Below, in pieces: positions 18,844 to 28,073 of a stretch of 64,000 nt of DNA; position 1 is the first letter of the stretch, and each line of letters begins with the position of its first letter. The notes beneath the pieces were generated by a model. The model had not been told where the DNA came from. It saw nothing but the letters and a program-made list of their open reading frames with translations, and did no database searches. The position numbers and the translations under genes were made by a program. This DNA is from Verrucomicrobiaceae bacterium UBA7681. Lineage in GTDB: Bacteria > Verrucomicrobiota > Verrucomicrobiia > Verrucomicrobiales > Verrucomicrobiaceae. Location of the stretch: NCBI GenBank assembly GCA_002482965.1, contig DLGZ01000027.1, positions 68,181 through 132,180 on the forward strand. Reading direction: 5' to 3'.

Positions 18844-18847
18844 AGGT

Positions 18848-19195
18848 CTAAAAAAGTCGAATTTCGCTGCCTTCAGTCTCGGCGGTTTTACGGCGGCGGG
18901 CTGGGGAGCGGAGTTTTTCGGTGTCTTCGGCGCTCTCGTCGTTATCAGCGGCATCGTCAAATGAAGTGAGCGAAGCTTTGCCACCTTCTAAGTCGGCACT
19001 GATTACATCTACCCGGCGGCGGGCACCATCGATGCGCTGACGGCAGAGCTTGAGGAGCCGTACTCCGTCTTCGTAGCTGGAAATCATTTCCTCCAGAGAG
19101 AGCTGGCCGTCCTCCATGCCTGCCACGATCTCATCCAAGCGCTGCATGGCGTCTTCAAAGGAGGGTTCGTCGGACTTGGGGCTGGGTTTGCTCAT
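18848..19195 (-). CDS. xseB: Exodeoxyribonuclease VII small subunit
   Basis: A 115-residue XseB, the helical small subunit that binds XseA in exonuclease VII (degrades single-stranded DNA to oligonucleotides). The family signature is clear: SFEDAMQRLDEIVAGMEDGQ, LSLEEMISSYEDGVRLLKLC and RIDGARRRVDVI. The C-terminal 45 residues are an acidic, then basic tail not needed for the family. xseA is not in the window. dxs starts 4 bases after its stop; an xseB-dxs (or xseB-ispA-dxs) order is common in bacteria. Confidence 0.93.
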   Translation of the reverse strand: MSKPSPKSDEPSFEDAMQRLDEIVAGMEDGQLSLEEMISSYEDGVRLLKLCRQRIDGARRRVDVISADLEGGKASLTSFDDAADNDESAEDTEKLRSPARRRKTAETEGSEIRLF

Positions 19196-19476
19196 GGTGT
19201 CAATTCACTAGCCAAGGAGGCACGGAAGGGCGGCCATTATCCGGGCTTCAAAGGAGGCCGCAAGCAGGAAAAGCCGTGCATGAAAGGCATTTGGAACCCC
19301 CATGGTAGCGGCAGCGGACTCAGAATGACACCGGGTGGGGTGACGAGAAGTTGAGTTTTGCCCCCCCATGTATGTTCAAGCGGCGGTCAGGTTATAAGTT
19401 TTCAAAGTCTCTGAATATGAAATGATTCATTAATTATTGAATTTATATTTAGTGTGGATAAATTAATGCTTAGCCT

Positions 19477-20565
19477 GTGAATATCCTGGAACGCAGATTT
19501 TGTCTCTATGCGTGCGTCATTGGGGCCATGCTCTGGTCCCAAGACGCTCGTGCCTTCTTGGGCAGTTTCGAGGAGCAAGATGGCTATCGGGTGCCTATGA
19601 ACGGCCAAATTCTGTCTGCGTACGTGGCCGGGGATGCCCAGTTCTATCTCAATAACAACTCCGCCGACGGTTACACCGGCGTGGTGCCGCTTGGAGCCTA
19701 CCCCAACTCGCTGGGAGATGGCACGAATGGTCCCGACGTCACACGGTATAACGCAGGCCAGTTTGGCTCGAACAACTCTGGCCCTGGAGGCGCGGCGGCG
19801 GACATTGCCGACGGTTCGGGTCTTTGGCAGGCACTTTCTGGTGGCAGGCTGTATGAAGATGCCACGGCTCCCTACTACTATGGGAGCCAGTACGACCGGA
19901 ATCAGATCGTTGCCTACCGCAATACCCTGCCGCACTCGGGGTCGCAGACCCTGAACCTGATGGCTTCGGATCAGAGCCTCAGCTACCTCTACAGCATGGA
20001 TTCACGTGATTTTGGCGGGGTTAACCCTTCCAGCACTGCGGGTCTGCAGGTTCAAATGTCGTTTTGGGTCAAGCCCTCGGATTGGGATGACCCGGACACT
20101 GGCAATATTTTGGGTCTGTCGCTGATTGATGCGGCCAATCAGCCCGTGTTTGAAGTGGGGTACACTGGAGACAATTTCCTGCAGTACCGCCTGACCGGCG
20201 GCACCTGGCAGACGACGGCCTATCAAATGGGCAGCATGGGCTGGTCTGAAATCACTCTGGCGCTGGATACGCTGCACAATACCGCCAGCCTCGGAGTAAG
20301 CGCCTACAATGATGGGAGTTCACTGCTGGGAAACAGCAGCAGCGTGCTCACCAGTCAAAGTCTTGGCCTGATCAGCGGCGCAATCACCGGACTGCAATGG
20401 GATTTACGCGGAGGTACGCTGGACAATGGAGCTGTGAGCTACATTCAAAGCTTCGACGACTTTAGCTTTGCCATCACGTCCGTCACGCCTGTTCCCGAGC
20501 CTGGCTGCGTGGTGCTCTTGCTCCTAGGCGCCGCTCTACTGCATGCCCCACGCCGGCGCGCTTGA
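19477..20565 (+). CDS. PEP-CTERM exported protein with a LamG-like beta domain
   Basis: A 362-residue secreted protein. A short signal peptide (about 1-26) is followed by a Gly/Asn-rich beta domain; residues about 185-340 (LQVQMSFWVKPSDWDDPDTG, VFEVGYTGDNFLQYRL) look like a concanavalin/LamG fold. It ends with a PEP-CTERM sorting signal: VPEP, a hydrophobic stretch and RRR. Such proteins are processed by exosortase and often accompany exopolysaccharide production. The start is GTG, as no usable ATG lies upstream. The preceding 280 bases are AT-rich near the gene and probably hold its promoter. Confidence 0.8.
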   Translation: MNILERRFCLYACVIGAMLWSQDARAFLGSFEEQDGYRVPMNGQILSAYVAGDAQFYLNNNSADGYTGVVPLGAYPNSLGDGTNGPDVTRYNAGQFGSNNSGPGGAAADIADGSGLWQALSGGRLYEDATAPYYYGSQYDRNQIVAYRNTLPHSGSQTLNLMASDQSLSYLYSMDSRDFGGVNPSSTAGLQVQMSFWVKPSDWDDPDTGNILGLSLIDAANQPVFEVGYTGDNFLQYRLTGGTWQTTAYQMGSMGWSEITLALDTLHNTASLGVSAYNDGSSLLGNSSSVLTSQSLGLISGAITGLQWDLRGGTLDNGAVSYIQSFDDFSFAITSVTPVPEPGCVVLLLLGAALLHAPRRRA

Positions 20566-20598
20566 GCCGCCCGCGATTCGTGCAGAGCAAGACGGCAT

Positions 20599-20628
20599 AA
20601 AAAAAACACCCGGTCTTGCGACCGGGTG
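20599..20628 (-). terminator. Intrinsic terminator after the DUF1501 gene
   Basis: A perfect 9-bp GC-rich stem (CACCCGGTC at 20607-20615, complement at 20620-20628), 4-base loop, and eight A on the plus strand (20599-20606), which read as eight U after the hairpin on the minus strand. It ends the minus-strand DUF1549/DUF1501 transcript. Confidence 0.9.
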
Positions 20629-20659
20629 CTTCTCATTGAGGAGATGATCCTGCGATTGG

Positions 20660-21955
20660 TTACGCGAAGATGTCGACGACTGGAACGCCCTTGTCGCCGA
20701 CCGTGAACGGACGGTTTGAAGGGGACATGACCACTTCATCCACAGGCAGGCCCATGCCATGGCCGATGGTGGCCTGGAAGTCCTGCGGTGAGCACTGCTT
20801 GTCAGCCACACGGCGGCCTTCCTTGTCGGTGGAGCCATAGACGAAGCCGCCCTTGACGCCGCCGCCTGCGAAGACCGTGGAGTAAGCGAGTGGGTAATGG
20901 TCGCGGCCATCATTTTCGTTGATATCCGGTGTGCGGCCGAATTCGGAACCCATGACGATCATCGTGGACTCAAACAAGCCGTTGGAGACAAGGTCTTCAA
21001 TCAATGTGGCGAAGACATTGTCCATGGTGGCTGCGGTGGTGTTCAGCCTGCCATCGATGCCTTCATGCATGTCCCAGCCGCCCGATTGAACTTCCACGAA
21101 GCGAACGCCTGCCTGCACCAGACGACGGGCAAGGAGAGCTCCCTGTCCGAAGTTGTTTCTGCCAAACTTCTCACGCACCGCTGCGGGCTCCTGGCTGAGG
21201 TCGAAGGCCTTCAGGTCTTCGCTCTTCATGAGCTTGACGGTTTCGTCATAGAACTCGGAATAAGACTTCACATCGTCCGACTGGAACTTCTTGCGGAAGG
21301 AGGTGTCGAATTCGTCTGTCAGAGACAGACGCTTCTTGAACTGATCTTCGGAAGTGGTCGGTTTGATGTTTTGCAGCCCAGTCTCAGGATTGGAGATCGG
21401 GATGGGGCTCATCGTGGTCGGGAAGAAGCCTGCGCCTGGGAAAGCATTGCCGCTGTTGACGACGACGCTGTCTGGAAGAGTTGGCCCCTTGATACGACCC
21501 AGGAAATGGGACGCCCAAGCACCGATGCAAGGATGGACAATCGTGCCACGCGGCTCATAGCCGGTCTTCATGACGTATGTGCCCTGATCATGCACACCCG
21601 TCTTGGAGCTCATGGAGCGGATGATGGAGAACTTGTTGGCCACCTTGGCCATCTTCACCATGCTGCCGCCAAGGCGGTCCATGTTGCCGGAACCCGAATT
21701 CGCTTTGATGGGATCGGTCGGGCCTTTGGTGGCGCCGTCCTTGGGATCCCAGGTGTCGATGTGGGTCATGCCGCCACCCATCCAGAGGAAGATGACGTTT
21801 TTGGCCTTGCCGAATCCAGGGGTGCCCGGACCGGTGGTGCCAGCCGCCGCCAGATTCAGAGCGGGCATGACGGTCACGCCGAGTGCTGCCTGGGCTGTGC
21901 GCATCATGAAGTCACGACGGGCGATTGGATTGAGTTTGTTGTGTGCTGGTTTCAT
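20660..21955 (-). CDS. DUF1501 exported protein
   Basis: A 431-residue member of the DUF1501 family, which has an alkaline phosphatase/sulfatase-like fold and is abundant in Planctomycetota and Verrucomicrobiota. The N-terminus has a Tat-like twin arginine (ARRDFMMRTAQAALG). Typical family segments are present: NVIFLWMGGGMTHIDTWDPK, GVRFVEVQSGGWDMH and MIVMGSEFGRTPDINENDGRDHYP near the end. Enzymatic activity is unproven. It follows the DUF1549/DUF1553 gene after 42 bases, the standard genomic pairing, and ends at a strong terminator. Confidence 0.92.
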   Translation of the reverse strand: MKPAHNKLNPIARRDFMMRTAQAALGVTVMPALNLAAAGTTGPGTPGFGKAKNVIFLWMGGGMTHIDTWDPKDGATKGPTDPIKANSGSGNMDRLGGSMVKMAKVANKFSIIRSMSSKTGVHDQGTYVMKTGYEPRGTIVHPCIGAWASHFLGRIKGPTLPDSVVVNSGNAFPGAGFFPTTMSPIPISNPETGLQNIKPTTSEDQFKKRLSLTDEFDTSFRKKFQSDDVKSYSEFYDETVKLMKSEDLKAFDLSQEPAAVREKFGRNNFGQGALLARRLVQAGVRFVEVQSGGWDMHEGIDGRLNTTAATMDNVFATLIEDLVSNGLFESTMIVMGSEFGRTPDINENDGRDHYPLAYSTVFAGGGVKGGFVYGSTDKEGRRVADKQCSPQDFQATIGHGMGLPVDEVVMSPSNRPFTVGDKGVPVVDIFA

Positions 21956-21997
21956 ATATGAAGTTTAGCGTGTTACGTGTTGTGGTTGAGCCTGTAA

Positions 21998-24220
21998 TTA
22001 TTGGATGAAGATGAACTCGCGGGTGTTGATGAGCGCCCAGATCATGTTGGCATAGCCGTCTTCACCACCGGAGAGAGCGCGCTTGGCGATCTCTTTTTCC
22101 TGAAGTGTCGGGCGGCGGCTGAGAACGGAGACGAACAGAGCCTCAACCTTTTCAGGTGGTGACTTCACTTTTTCCATCGTGCGGAAGACCAGTGAATCCG
22201 GGCTGGTGAGCATCTGCTGCGCCTTGCCGTTCATCATCATCAGCACCTGGGGCACCGAACCGGTCTTGACACTGCCGTCGATCAAGGCGCGAGGAGACTG
22301 GCCGAAGTCGATCAGGAAGTGGCCGTTCGGAGCTGGCTGCTCCAGCGTGGAGGCTCTGCGAAGGATCATGCCACCGTAGCTAAGGGAGGCGTTTTCCATC
22401 ATGTCTCCAGCAGGCTTGGCTTCCGTCTTGGCCTTGCCTTTGGCTTTGCCGCTGTCCATCATCATGTCACTGCCACCGGCATCTGCAAGACCACCACCCA
22501 TGAGGGCGCGTTCTTTGTCTGCCATGTTGCGGAAGGCTTGATATTTGATCAGCACCGTCTGCGCATCCAGTTTCGGATTGCTGAGGTCAAGGTCAATGGA
22601 GCGGCTGTAGAGATCTTCCAGCGGCTTGGTATACTTGTCCACATCAGCTCCGAGCACCAAAGTCATGTAAGAGTCCCAGGCCTGCTCAGCGCTCATGCGG
22701 CGAAGCAGTGGTCCCTGGAAGTAGTAGGGTTCGCCCATAGCGATCTTTTCCGAGGTGGCTTCAGCCTGGTAGGCGCGGGTGTTGTAGATGATGCGCATGA
22801 AGCTCTTGATGTCGAACTTCACCCGGATCATTTCCTGGGCCAGATGGACGAGCAGTTCAGGATTCACGGACTGCTTTGGATCATCAATGTTGGTCACAGG
22901 CTCACAGATGCCCTGGCCGAAAGCACGCTTCCACATGCGGTTGGCGATCGCCATGGCAAAGCGGGGATTGCTAGGGTCAGTGGCCCATTTGGCGAAAGCT
23001 GGACGGAGTTCTTCGGCGGACTTCATCTTCTGCTTGTAGGCAGGAAGCTTGCTGTCGTTCTTGGTCCAGGTAATGAACTTCGGTTCCACGAGGGCGTCTG
23101 GTTTGTCATCCGGATACTTGTAGTCATGCGGAAGCTTCATGGTGTTGGTGTCTGTGTCACCGACGATGAAACGGTTGGCCCCCATGTAGTTTTGGATGCC
23201 ATTGCGGATGCGCTTGATGTCCTGGCCGCTGCTGGTGACCATTTCTTCAATCTTGGGCATCAGCGCTCTCGTTGCATTCATCGCCATCATGCCGCCGCCA
23301 TCCTTGGCTTTTTTACGATTGGCTGCTGCATTCATGTTGGTGGTGGTGGCACCAAAAAAGGAGGCCATTTCATAGAACTGGTGCTGGGTCCAGTCTGAGA
23401 AGGGGTGGTCATGGCACTGGGCGCAGGCCACGTCTGTACCAAGGAACACGGCGAGCGTGTTGGCCAGATTGTCCAGTGGCATCCCTGCATCACGCAGCAG
23501 ATAACCAGCGGCACCGTCCTGCCACATTTTGCCCTTGGCGGTGAGCATGTCGAACACCATCTTGTCCCAGGTGACGTTATTCTCGATCTGGTGCTGCATC
23601 CAGTTGATGTAGGGAACGCCGCGCAGGTTGTCCTGTTCGAGGCGGTCTTTAACACGCAGCATTTCCGCGAAGTAGTTGAACGTGTTGCTGTTGTAGCCGG
23701 GGCTGTCGAGCAGCATGTCGATCAGTTTGGCACGCTTGCCCGCATTGGAGTCCGCAACGAATTGAGTGGTTTCCGTGTAATTCGGAATGCGACCGACGAT
23801 GTCGAGATAGACACGGCGCACGAACTGCTCGTCGTTGGCCATGGCGTTGAATCCGGTGATCGGTTTTTTGCCAGCAGTCTTGGCGCGCTCAGGATTGGCA
23901 CGAACCAAGCCATTGGCGACGAGGCGGTCAACCGCTGCGGATGCCTGGGCGACAGTGGCATTTGCCAGCATCACCGGCTGATCCGAAGGCTTGATGCTTT
24001 TTGCCAGCGCCTGATCTTCGGGAGACAATCTGGTCAGCGCGAACTTGTGAGTGGCGCCGTCTGCGGTTTGAAGGATGATGTCCTCACCATCGAGTCCGAT
24101 GAATGAGGCGGTGACTTGGCGGCCCGAGGTGTCCGTCCAAGTGCGAATTTCCGCAAAGGCGGAAGACGCAACAAGTGCGGAAACAAGCAGGCTGCTGAGC
24201 AGTTTCGTGGTTTGTTTCAT
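21998..24220 (-). CDS. DUF1549/DUF1553 exported cytochrome-type protein with SHD1 domain
   Basis: A 740-residue secreted protein. After a signal peptide (1-23) comes an SHD1-like domain (about 24-80, RTWTDTSGRQVTASFIGLDG), then the planctomycete-type DUF1549 part (FVRRVYLDIVGRIPNYTET), a CxxCH haem-binding site (CAQCHDHPFSDW) and DUF1553 in the C-terminal half (RFAMAIANRMWKRAFG, LLRRMSAEQAWDS). The family always pairs with DUF1501, as here, and is thought to act at the cell surface or in the periplasm; the reaction is unknown. MKQTTKLL at 24220 is preferred to a start 33 codons upstream because it begins the signal peptide. Confidence 0.92.
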   Translation of the reverse strand: MKQTTKLLSSLLVSALVASSAFAEIRTWTDTSGRQVTASFIGLDGEDIILQTADGATHKFALTRLSPEDQALAKSIKPSDQPVMLANATVAQASAAVDRLVANGLVRANPERAKTAGKKPITGFNAMANDEQFVRRVYLDIVGRIPNYTETTQFVADSNAGKRAKLIDMLLDSPGYNSNTFNYFAEMLRVKDRLEQDNLRGVPYINWMQHQIENNVTWDKMVFDMLTAKGKMWQDGAAGYLLRDAGMPLDNLANTLAVFLGTDVACAQCHDHPFSDWTQHQFYEMASFFGATTTNMNAAANRKKAKDGGGMMAMNATRALMPKIEEMVTSSGQDIKRIRNGIQNYMGANRFIVGDTDTNTMKLPHDYKYPDDKPDALVEPKFITWTKNDSKLPAYKQKMKSAEELRPAFAKWATDPSNPRFAMAIANRMWKRAFGQGICEPVTNIDDPKQSVNPELLVHLAQEMIRVKFDIKSFMRIIYNTRAYQAEATSEKIAMGEPYYFQGPLLRRMSAEQAWDSYMTLVLGADVDKYTKPLEDLYSRSIDLDLSNPKLDAQTVLIKYQAFRNMADKERALMGGGLADAGGSDMMMDSGKAKGKAKTEAKPAGDMMENASLSYGGMILRRASTLEQPAPNGHFLIDFGQSPRALIDGSVKTGSVPQVLMMMNGKAQQMLTSPDSLVFRTMEKVKSPPEKVEALFVSVLSRRPTLQEKEIAKRALSGGEDGYANMIWALINTREFIFIQ

Positions 24221-24436
24221 GGTGTTGTGGAATGAATAAAAGTAGGCTTCCCAGTGCAGGAACGTGCCGGAGGGCTCTTCAATTAGGGCAAATTGCCGTT
24301 TTTTTTGAGTTTTCAGCAAGCTCTTAAGGGGGCGGACCTATTTCCAGACCCTTGGAAGGGCTTTTCCCAGCGCGTGAGCCATACATCGGGCCGAATCTGG
24401 CTGCTTTTGGGTTGTTTCTGGCTGTTCAAAGGAGGT

Positions 24437-25993
24437 TTACTTCAGTGCCTTTGCCATGAATGCGGCGATGTCTGCGTGCATTTTCTCCATGTCAGGGCGG
24501 TTCGTGTACATCATGTGGCCGGACTCATATTCAGCGAATTCGATGTTTCCGCGCAGTTCGTCCGGCAGTTGCATCTGGCGGACGCTCAGCCGCATGTTGT
24601 CAGGCGGAGTCACCAGATCACGCCAGCCTAGCAGCGCCAGCACCCGGAGATGGGGGTTTTGCAAAATCGCCTCCGCCAGCTGGCCGCTCACGCTGGTGTA
24701 GCTGTTGCCCTTGCCGTGGTTCCAGTTCGGCTGGGGAGCCAGTACTTCATAAGGCAGGTCCTTTTCAAAATGCAGCTCCTCGCGCAGGTAGGCGTTCATC
24801 GAGGCCGCTGCGATGCTGCCCACCACGCGCATGAACGGCTCGATCTGCGGATGATTTTCCGACTCATCGCCATCCCGCCCCGTCACCCGGCCATCATAGG
24901 CGCCGAGCACCAGCTTTTCTTTGCGCAGCAGCATCTCTCGGAAGACTCCGCTGTCGATCCGCAGCTCCTGCTCCTCGATCAGCTTGGGCTCCAGGCCGGT
25001 CAACCGGGCCAGCTTTTTCGCCACCACGTCACGCTCGGCCTGCGTCAAATCGCTCCCCTTGAGCAAAGCCACGGCATAGTCGCCAAATGCAAACGCACGT
25101 GATTCTGCCACGGCTTTGTTGAAATCTGCCTGCAAATCGGCAGGTAGCTTCTTGTGGTAATGCGCCGTGGCGGTCAAAGCCGGCAGCAGCACCTCATAGG
25201 GTATGTCATTGAGCGGTGCGCTCATCAGCGTCGCATAATCCAGCAGGCCGGACACGATCACGATGCCATTCAAGTACATGCGATGCCGCTGCTGCAGATG
25301 CTCCGCCAGCCCGCCGCCGCGAATGCCGCCGTAACTTTCTCCTGCGATGAACTTCGGCGAACGCCAGCGCTCCTCGCGGGTGACCCACAACCGCATGAAC
25401 TCGCCCACGCTGGCGATGTCCTCCTGCACGCCGAGAAACTCGCTCACGTTTTTGGGGTCTTCCGCGCGGCTGAAGCCGGTGTTCACCGGGTCGATGAACA
25501 CGAGATCTGTCACATCCAGCAAGGAGAACTCATTGTTCACCAGCCCGCCCGGTGGAAGCGGTGGCGTCAGTCCATCCGCAGGCAGATCGACCCGCTTGGG
25601 GCCAAAAGCACCCAGGTGCAGCCACACCGAGCTGCTGCCCGGTCCGCCGTTGAAGCAGAACGTCACGGGGCGTTTAGCCACGTCTTTCACATCCTTCATC
25701 GTGTAGGCCACGTAAAACACCTGCGCCGAAGGTTTTCCGTCGGGTTTCAAAATGGGCAGCGTGCCCGCCTTGGCTTCATACGCGATTTCTTTGCCGCCGA
25801 TAGTCACCTTGCCTGACGTAACCACTGGCTTGTCGGCGTCGGGCTTCTTGGCGTCTTTCTTGTCATCCTCTTTACCTTCCTTTTTCTCCGCAGGTGGTGC
25901 TTCAGGTTTGGCGGGGTTTTTGTCTTCAGCGGCAAGACAAACCGGCATCGCAAGAGCCAGTACGGAGGTCAAAAAGATCGGTCGGATACGCAT
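24437..25993 (-). CDS. Secreted S10-type serine carboxypeptidase
   Basis: A 518-residue alpha/beta-hydrolase peptidase. A signal peptide (about 1-21) is followed by a Lys/Glu/Asp/Pro-rich linker (to about 55), then the S10 domain. The oxyanion segment FNGGPGSSSVW, nucleophile motif GESYGG, the acid in LGWRDLVTPP and the His in YESGHMMY form a complete catalytic triad. Bacterial S10 enzymes of this subgroup are exported and remove C-terminal residues from peptides. The start at 25993 is chosen because it begins the signal peptide. Confidence 0.9.
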   Translation of the reverse strand: MRIRPIFLTSVLALAMPVCLAAEDKNPAKPEAPPAEKKEGKEDDKKDAKKPDADKPVVTSGKVTIGGKEIAYEAKAGTLPILKPDGKPSAQVFYVAYTMKDVKDVAKRPVTFCFNGGPGSSSVWLHLGAFGPKRVDLPADGLTPPLPPGGLVNNEFSLLDVTDLVFIDPVNTGFSRAEDPKNVSEFLGVQEDIASVGEFMRLWVTREERWRSPKFIAGESYGGIRGGGLAEHLQQRHRMYLNGIVIVSGLLDYATLMSAPLNDIPYEVLLPALTATAHYHKKLPADLQADFNKAVAESRAFAFGDYAVALLKGSDLTQAERDVVAKKLARLTGLEPKLIEEQELRIDSGVFREMLLRKEKLVLGAYDGRVTGRDGDESENHPQIEPFMRVVGSIAAASMNAYLREELHFEKDLPYEVLAPQPNWNHGKGNSYTSVSGQLAEAILQNPHLRVLALLGWRDLVTPPDNMRLSVRQMQLPDELRGNIEFAEYESGHMMYTNRPDMEKMHADIAAFMAKALK

Positions 25994-26057
25994 GGTGACG
26001 TAAGCATGGCATGCGCACCACACCTTGAGAATCGAAATTCTTATGAAACCACCGCGA

Positions 26058-26933
26058 TCAGACGGCCTGCTTGCAGGCCTTGATCGTGTTCGCCATCAGC
26101 ATGGCGATGGTCATCGGGCCGACCCCGCCGGGGACGGGCGTGATCGCACGGCATTTGGGCGCGACTTCATCATAGGCGACGTCGCCTACGAGCTTATAGC
26201 CCTTCTCGGTGGTAGGATCGTCCACGCGGTTGATGCCCACGTCGATCACGACCGCGCCTTCTTTGACATGCTCAGCCTTGATGAAATGCGGGCGTCCAAT
26301 CGCGGCGATGATGATGTCCGCCGTGCGGGTGATCGCGGCGAGATCGCGTGTGCGGGAATGCGTGACGGTCACTGTGGCGTCGCCACCTTTGCCCTTGGCC
26401 ATGAGCAGCAGTGCCATGGGCTTGCCCACGATCATGCTGCGGCCGACCACGACGGCATGAGCGCCGCTGGTTTCGATGCCGGCTTCGATCAGCAGCCTCT
26501 GGCAGCCCAGTGGGGTGCAGGGGACAAAGCCCGTGGGATCTTCCAGCGCGAGCTTGGCGACATTGACCGGATGAAAGCCATCGACATCCTTCGCCGGATC
26601 AATGGCCCGCACGATGGCGGCCTCGTCGATGTGCTTGGGCGGCGGGCTTTGCACAAGGATGCCGTGAATCGCCGGATCGTTGTTCAAGGCGTGCACATGG
26701 GCCAGCAGCTCCTCCTGCGTCGTCGTGGCCGGGAGTTCGAGTTTGACGGAGTGCAGGCCCAGATCACGGCACTTTTTATCTTTTGAACGCACGTAGGCCC
26801 GTGACGCCGGATCATCGCCGATGAGAACGACTGCGAGGCCTGGTTTGCGCCCCAGTGCGGCCAGTTCCGCGATTTCGCGACGGCATTCTTCGATGACTTT
26901 TTCGGCTACGGCGGTTCCAGAGATGATCTGCAT
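26058..26933 (-). CDS. folD: Bifunctional methylene-THF dehydrogenase/cyclohydrolase
   Basis: A 291-residue FolD, which interconverts 5,10-methylene-, methenyl- and 10-formyl-tetrahydrofolate with NADP. Seen: YVRSKDKKCRDLG with the catalytic Lys, VQSPPPKHIDEAAIVRAIDP, DVDGFHPVNVAKLAL, the NADP-binding VVVGRSMIVGKPMALLL and the C-terminal TPVPGGVGPMTIAMLMANT. Length is that of the family. It is a single gene; 32 bases separate its stop from the tail of the intergenic region before the S10 gene. Confidence 0.96.
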   Translation of the reverse strand: MQIISGTAVAEKVIEECRREIAELAALGRKPGLAVVLIGDDPASRAYVRSKDKKCRDLGLHSVKLELPATTTQEELLAHVHALNNDPAIHGILVQSPPPKHIDEAAIVRAIDPAKDVDGFHPVNVAKLALEDPTGFVPCTPLGCQRLLIEAGIETSGAHAVVVGRSMIVGKPMALLLMAKGKGGDATVTVTHSRTRDLAAITRTADIIIAAIGRPHFIKAEHVKEGAVVIDVGINRVDDPTTEKGYKLVGDVAYDEVAPKCRAITPVPGGVGPMTIAMLMANTIKACKQAV

Positions 26934-27079
26934 CTTTTCTGGTCATGCAGACGTGGCGGCGAGTCAACCGCCGACGCCAAAAACCGAGGGCCGATTTTTC
27001 TGTAACCGGCCCTGCCACCCCTGCATTCGGATCACTGTGCGGCGATCACGCCGTGATTCATCCAAACCTAAAATACATC

Positions 27080-27460
27080 ATGAAAACCATCCTCATCCTC
27101 CTCACTCTCGGTTTCACCCTCGGCAGCGTACAAGCGCGCGATTTTGGCCGCAGTTCCATGTTCACCAGTAAGCGTGGCACAGGCTCGCGTGCAGTCGCGG
27201 GCAATGTCACCCGTGCCATGGGAGCCAACCGAACTGCCACCACCACGGGTGCCCAAGGCAGAACCGCGACCACCAGCCAGAAGGTGACGCGTATCGAAAA
27301 TGGCCGTGCCTCCAGCGGTGCTGTCACCGGCCCGAATGGTAAAACCGCCACGACCAGCGGCTCGGTGACTCATGCCGATGGCACTCGCACCGCCAACCGC
27401 AGCGCCACGGGAGCGAATGGGCAGACGAAATCCGCAACCACTACCACCACGAAGAATTAA
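27080..27460 (+). CDS. Secreted Thr/Ala/Gly-repeat protein, unknown
   Basis: A 126-residue protein with a clear signal peptide (about 1-19, cut near VQA). The mature part is low-complexity, with imperfect repeats of the form GANGQT/GPNGKTATTSG/GAQGRTATTS (about every 15-20 residues) rich in Thr, Ala, Gly and Asn and a net positive charge. No domain is recognised. Similar short repeats occur in exported proteins of related bacteria; a surface or matrix role is only a guess. Confidence 0.65.
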   Translation: MKTILILLTLGFTLGSVQARDFGRSSMFTSKRGTGSRAVAGNVTRAMGANRTATTTGAQGRTATTSQKVTRIENGRASSGAVTGPNGKTATTSGSVTHADGTRTANRSATGANGQTKSATTTTTKN

Positions 27461-27495
27461 CCCGCCACTTTCCGGCTACCCCCCCCCTCCAGATT

Positions 27496-27984
27496 ATGAA
27501 AACACTGACTCTGTCACTCCTGGCCGTCTTTGGCCTGGCCACCGCTGTTCCTGCGATGGCGTTTGGCCGCAACGCCGACATCGGCGAAGGCATCATCCCT
27601 GATCAAACGCGCACCTCCATCCGAGAGATCGTGCGCACTGCGGTGCGGCATTACTTGAACTTCCGCAAGCAGACGCCGCTTAGCGAAGAACAGAAAGCTG
27701 CGATCAGCAAGATCCTCGCAGAGCACCGCGAGGAAATCGCCGCGCAGATCAATCGGTGCCGCGCTGCCCGCCATGCCATGGAGGCGGCGGTTAAGGAAAA
27801 CGGCAGTACCAAGACGGCTGCGGAAAAGATCGGCGATGCCGCCCGTGATCGGGCGCTGCTGATGGCCCGCATCGGTGCACAAGTGCAGCCGCTGCTCACG
27901 CCGGAGCAGCAAAAGCAGCTCGAAGCCGCCCGCACCGAGATCGAAGGACTTGTCGATGGCTCGCTCGCCTCCGCGCTGCGTTGA
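27496..27984 (+). CDS. Spy/CpxP-like periplasmic helical protein
   Basis: A 162-residue exported protein. A signal peptide (about 1-22, AMAF) is followed by a wholly helical, charged domain. TPLSEEQKAAISKILAEHRE and PLLTPEQQKQLEAARTE resemble the paired LTPEQ-type motifs of the Spy/CpxP/ZraP group, which are periplasmic chaperones or metal-binding sensors. It is followed by a strong terminator and then the sigma operon, whose last gene encodes another protein with the same helical style. Relation to metal or envelope stress is inference. Confidence 0.72.
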   Translation: MKTLTLSLLAVFGLATAVPAMAFGRNADIGEGIIPDQTRTSIREIVRTAVRHYLNFRKQTPLSEEQKAAISKILAEHREEIAAQINRCRAARHAMEAAVKENGSTKTAAEKIGDAARDRALLMARIGAQVQPLLTPEQQKQLEAARTEIEGLVDGSLASALR

Positions 27985-28000
27985 TACCGACCGCTCCCAC

Positions 28001-28051
28001 GGCAACGAGGCGCGATCTTCACGGGTCCGCCTCGTTGCCATTCTCTTTTTT
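28001..28051 (+). terminator. Intrinsic terminator between Spy-like gene and sigma gene
   Basis: A perfect 12-bp stem (GGCAACGAGGCG at 28001-28012, complement at 28028-28039) with a 15-base loop and a T-rich tail ending in six T. It places the transcription end of the Spy-like gene before the sigma gene and argues against a sigma start upstream of it. Confidence 0.85.
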
Positions 28052-28073
28052 GGAATTACCTGCGTTACCTGCT

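Noticed and set aside
17038..18969. A 643-codon open frame on the plus strand opposite dxs
   Set aside because: It is a mirror of dxs codon use at high GC; its translation is low-complexity and Gly/Ala/Val/Asp-rich without domains, and dxs is certain on the other strand.
20897..24106. Long plus-strand frames opposite the DUF1501 and DUF1549/1553 genes
   Set aside because: Both minus-strand genes carry typical family motifs and a terminator in the right place; mirrored frames lack these.
27981..28073. Upstream extension of the sigma gene
   Set aside because: It would translate through a full intrinsic terminator hairpin, and the added residues have no sigma-factor similarity.
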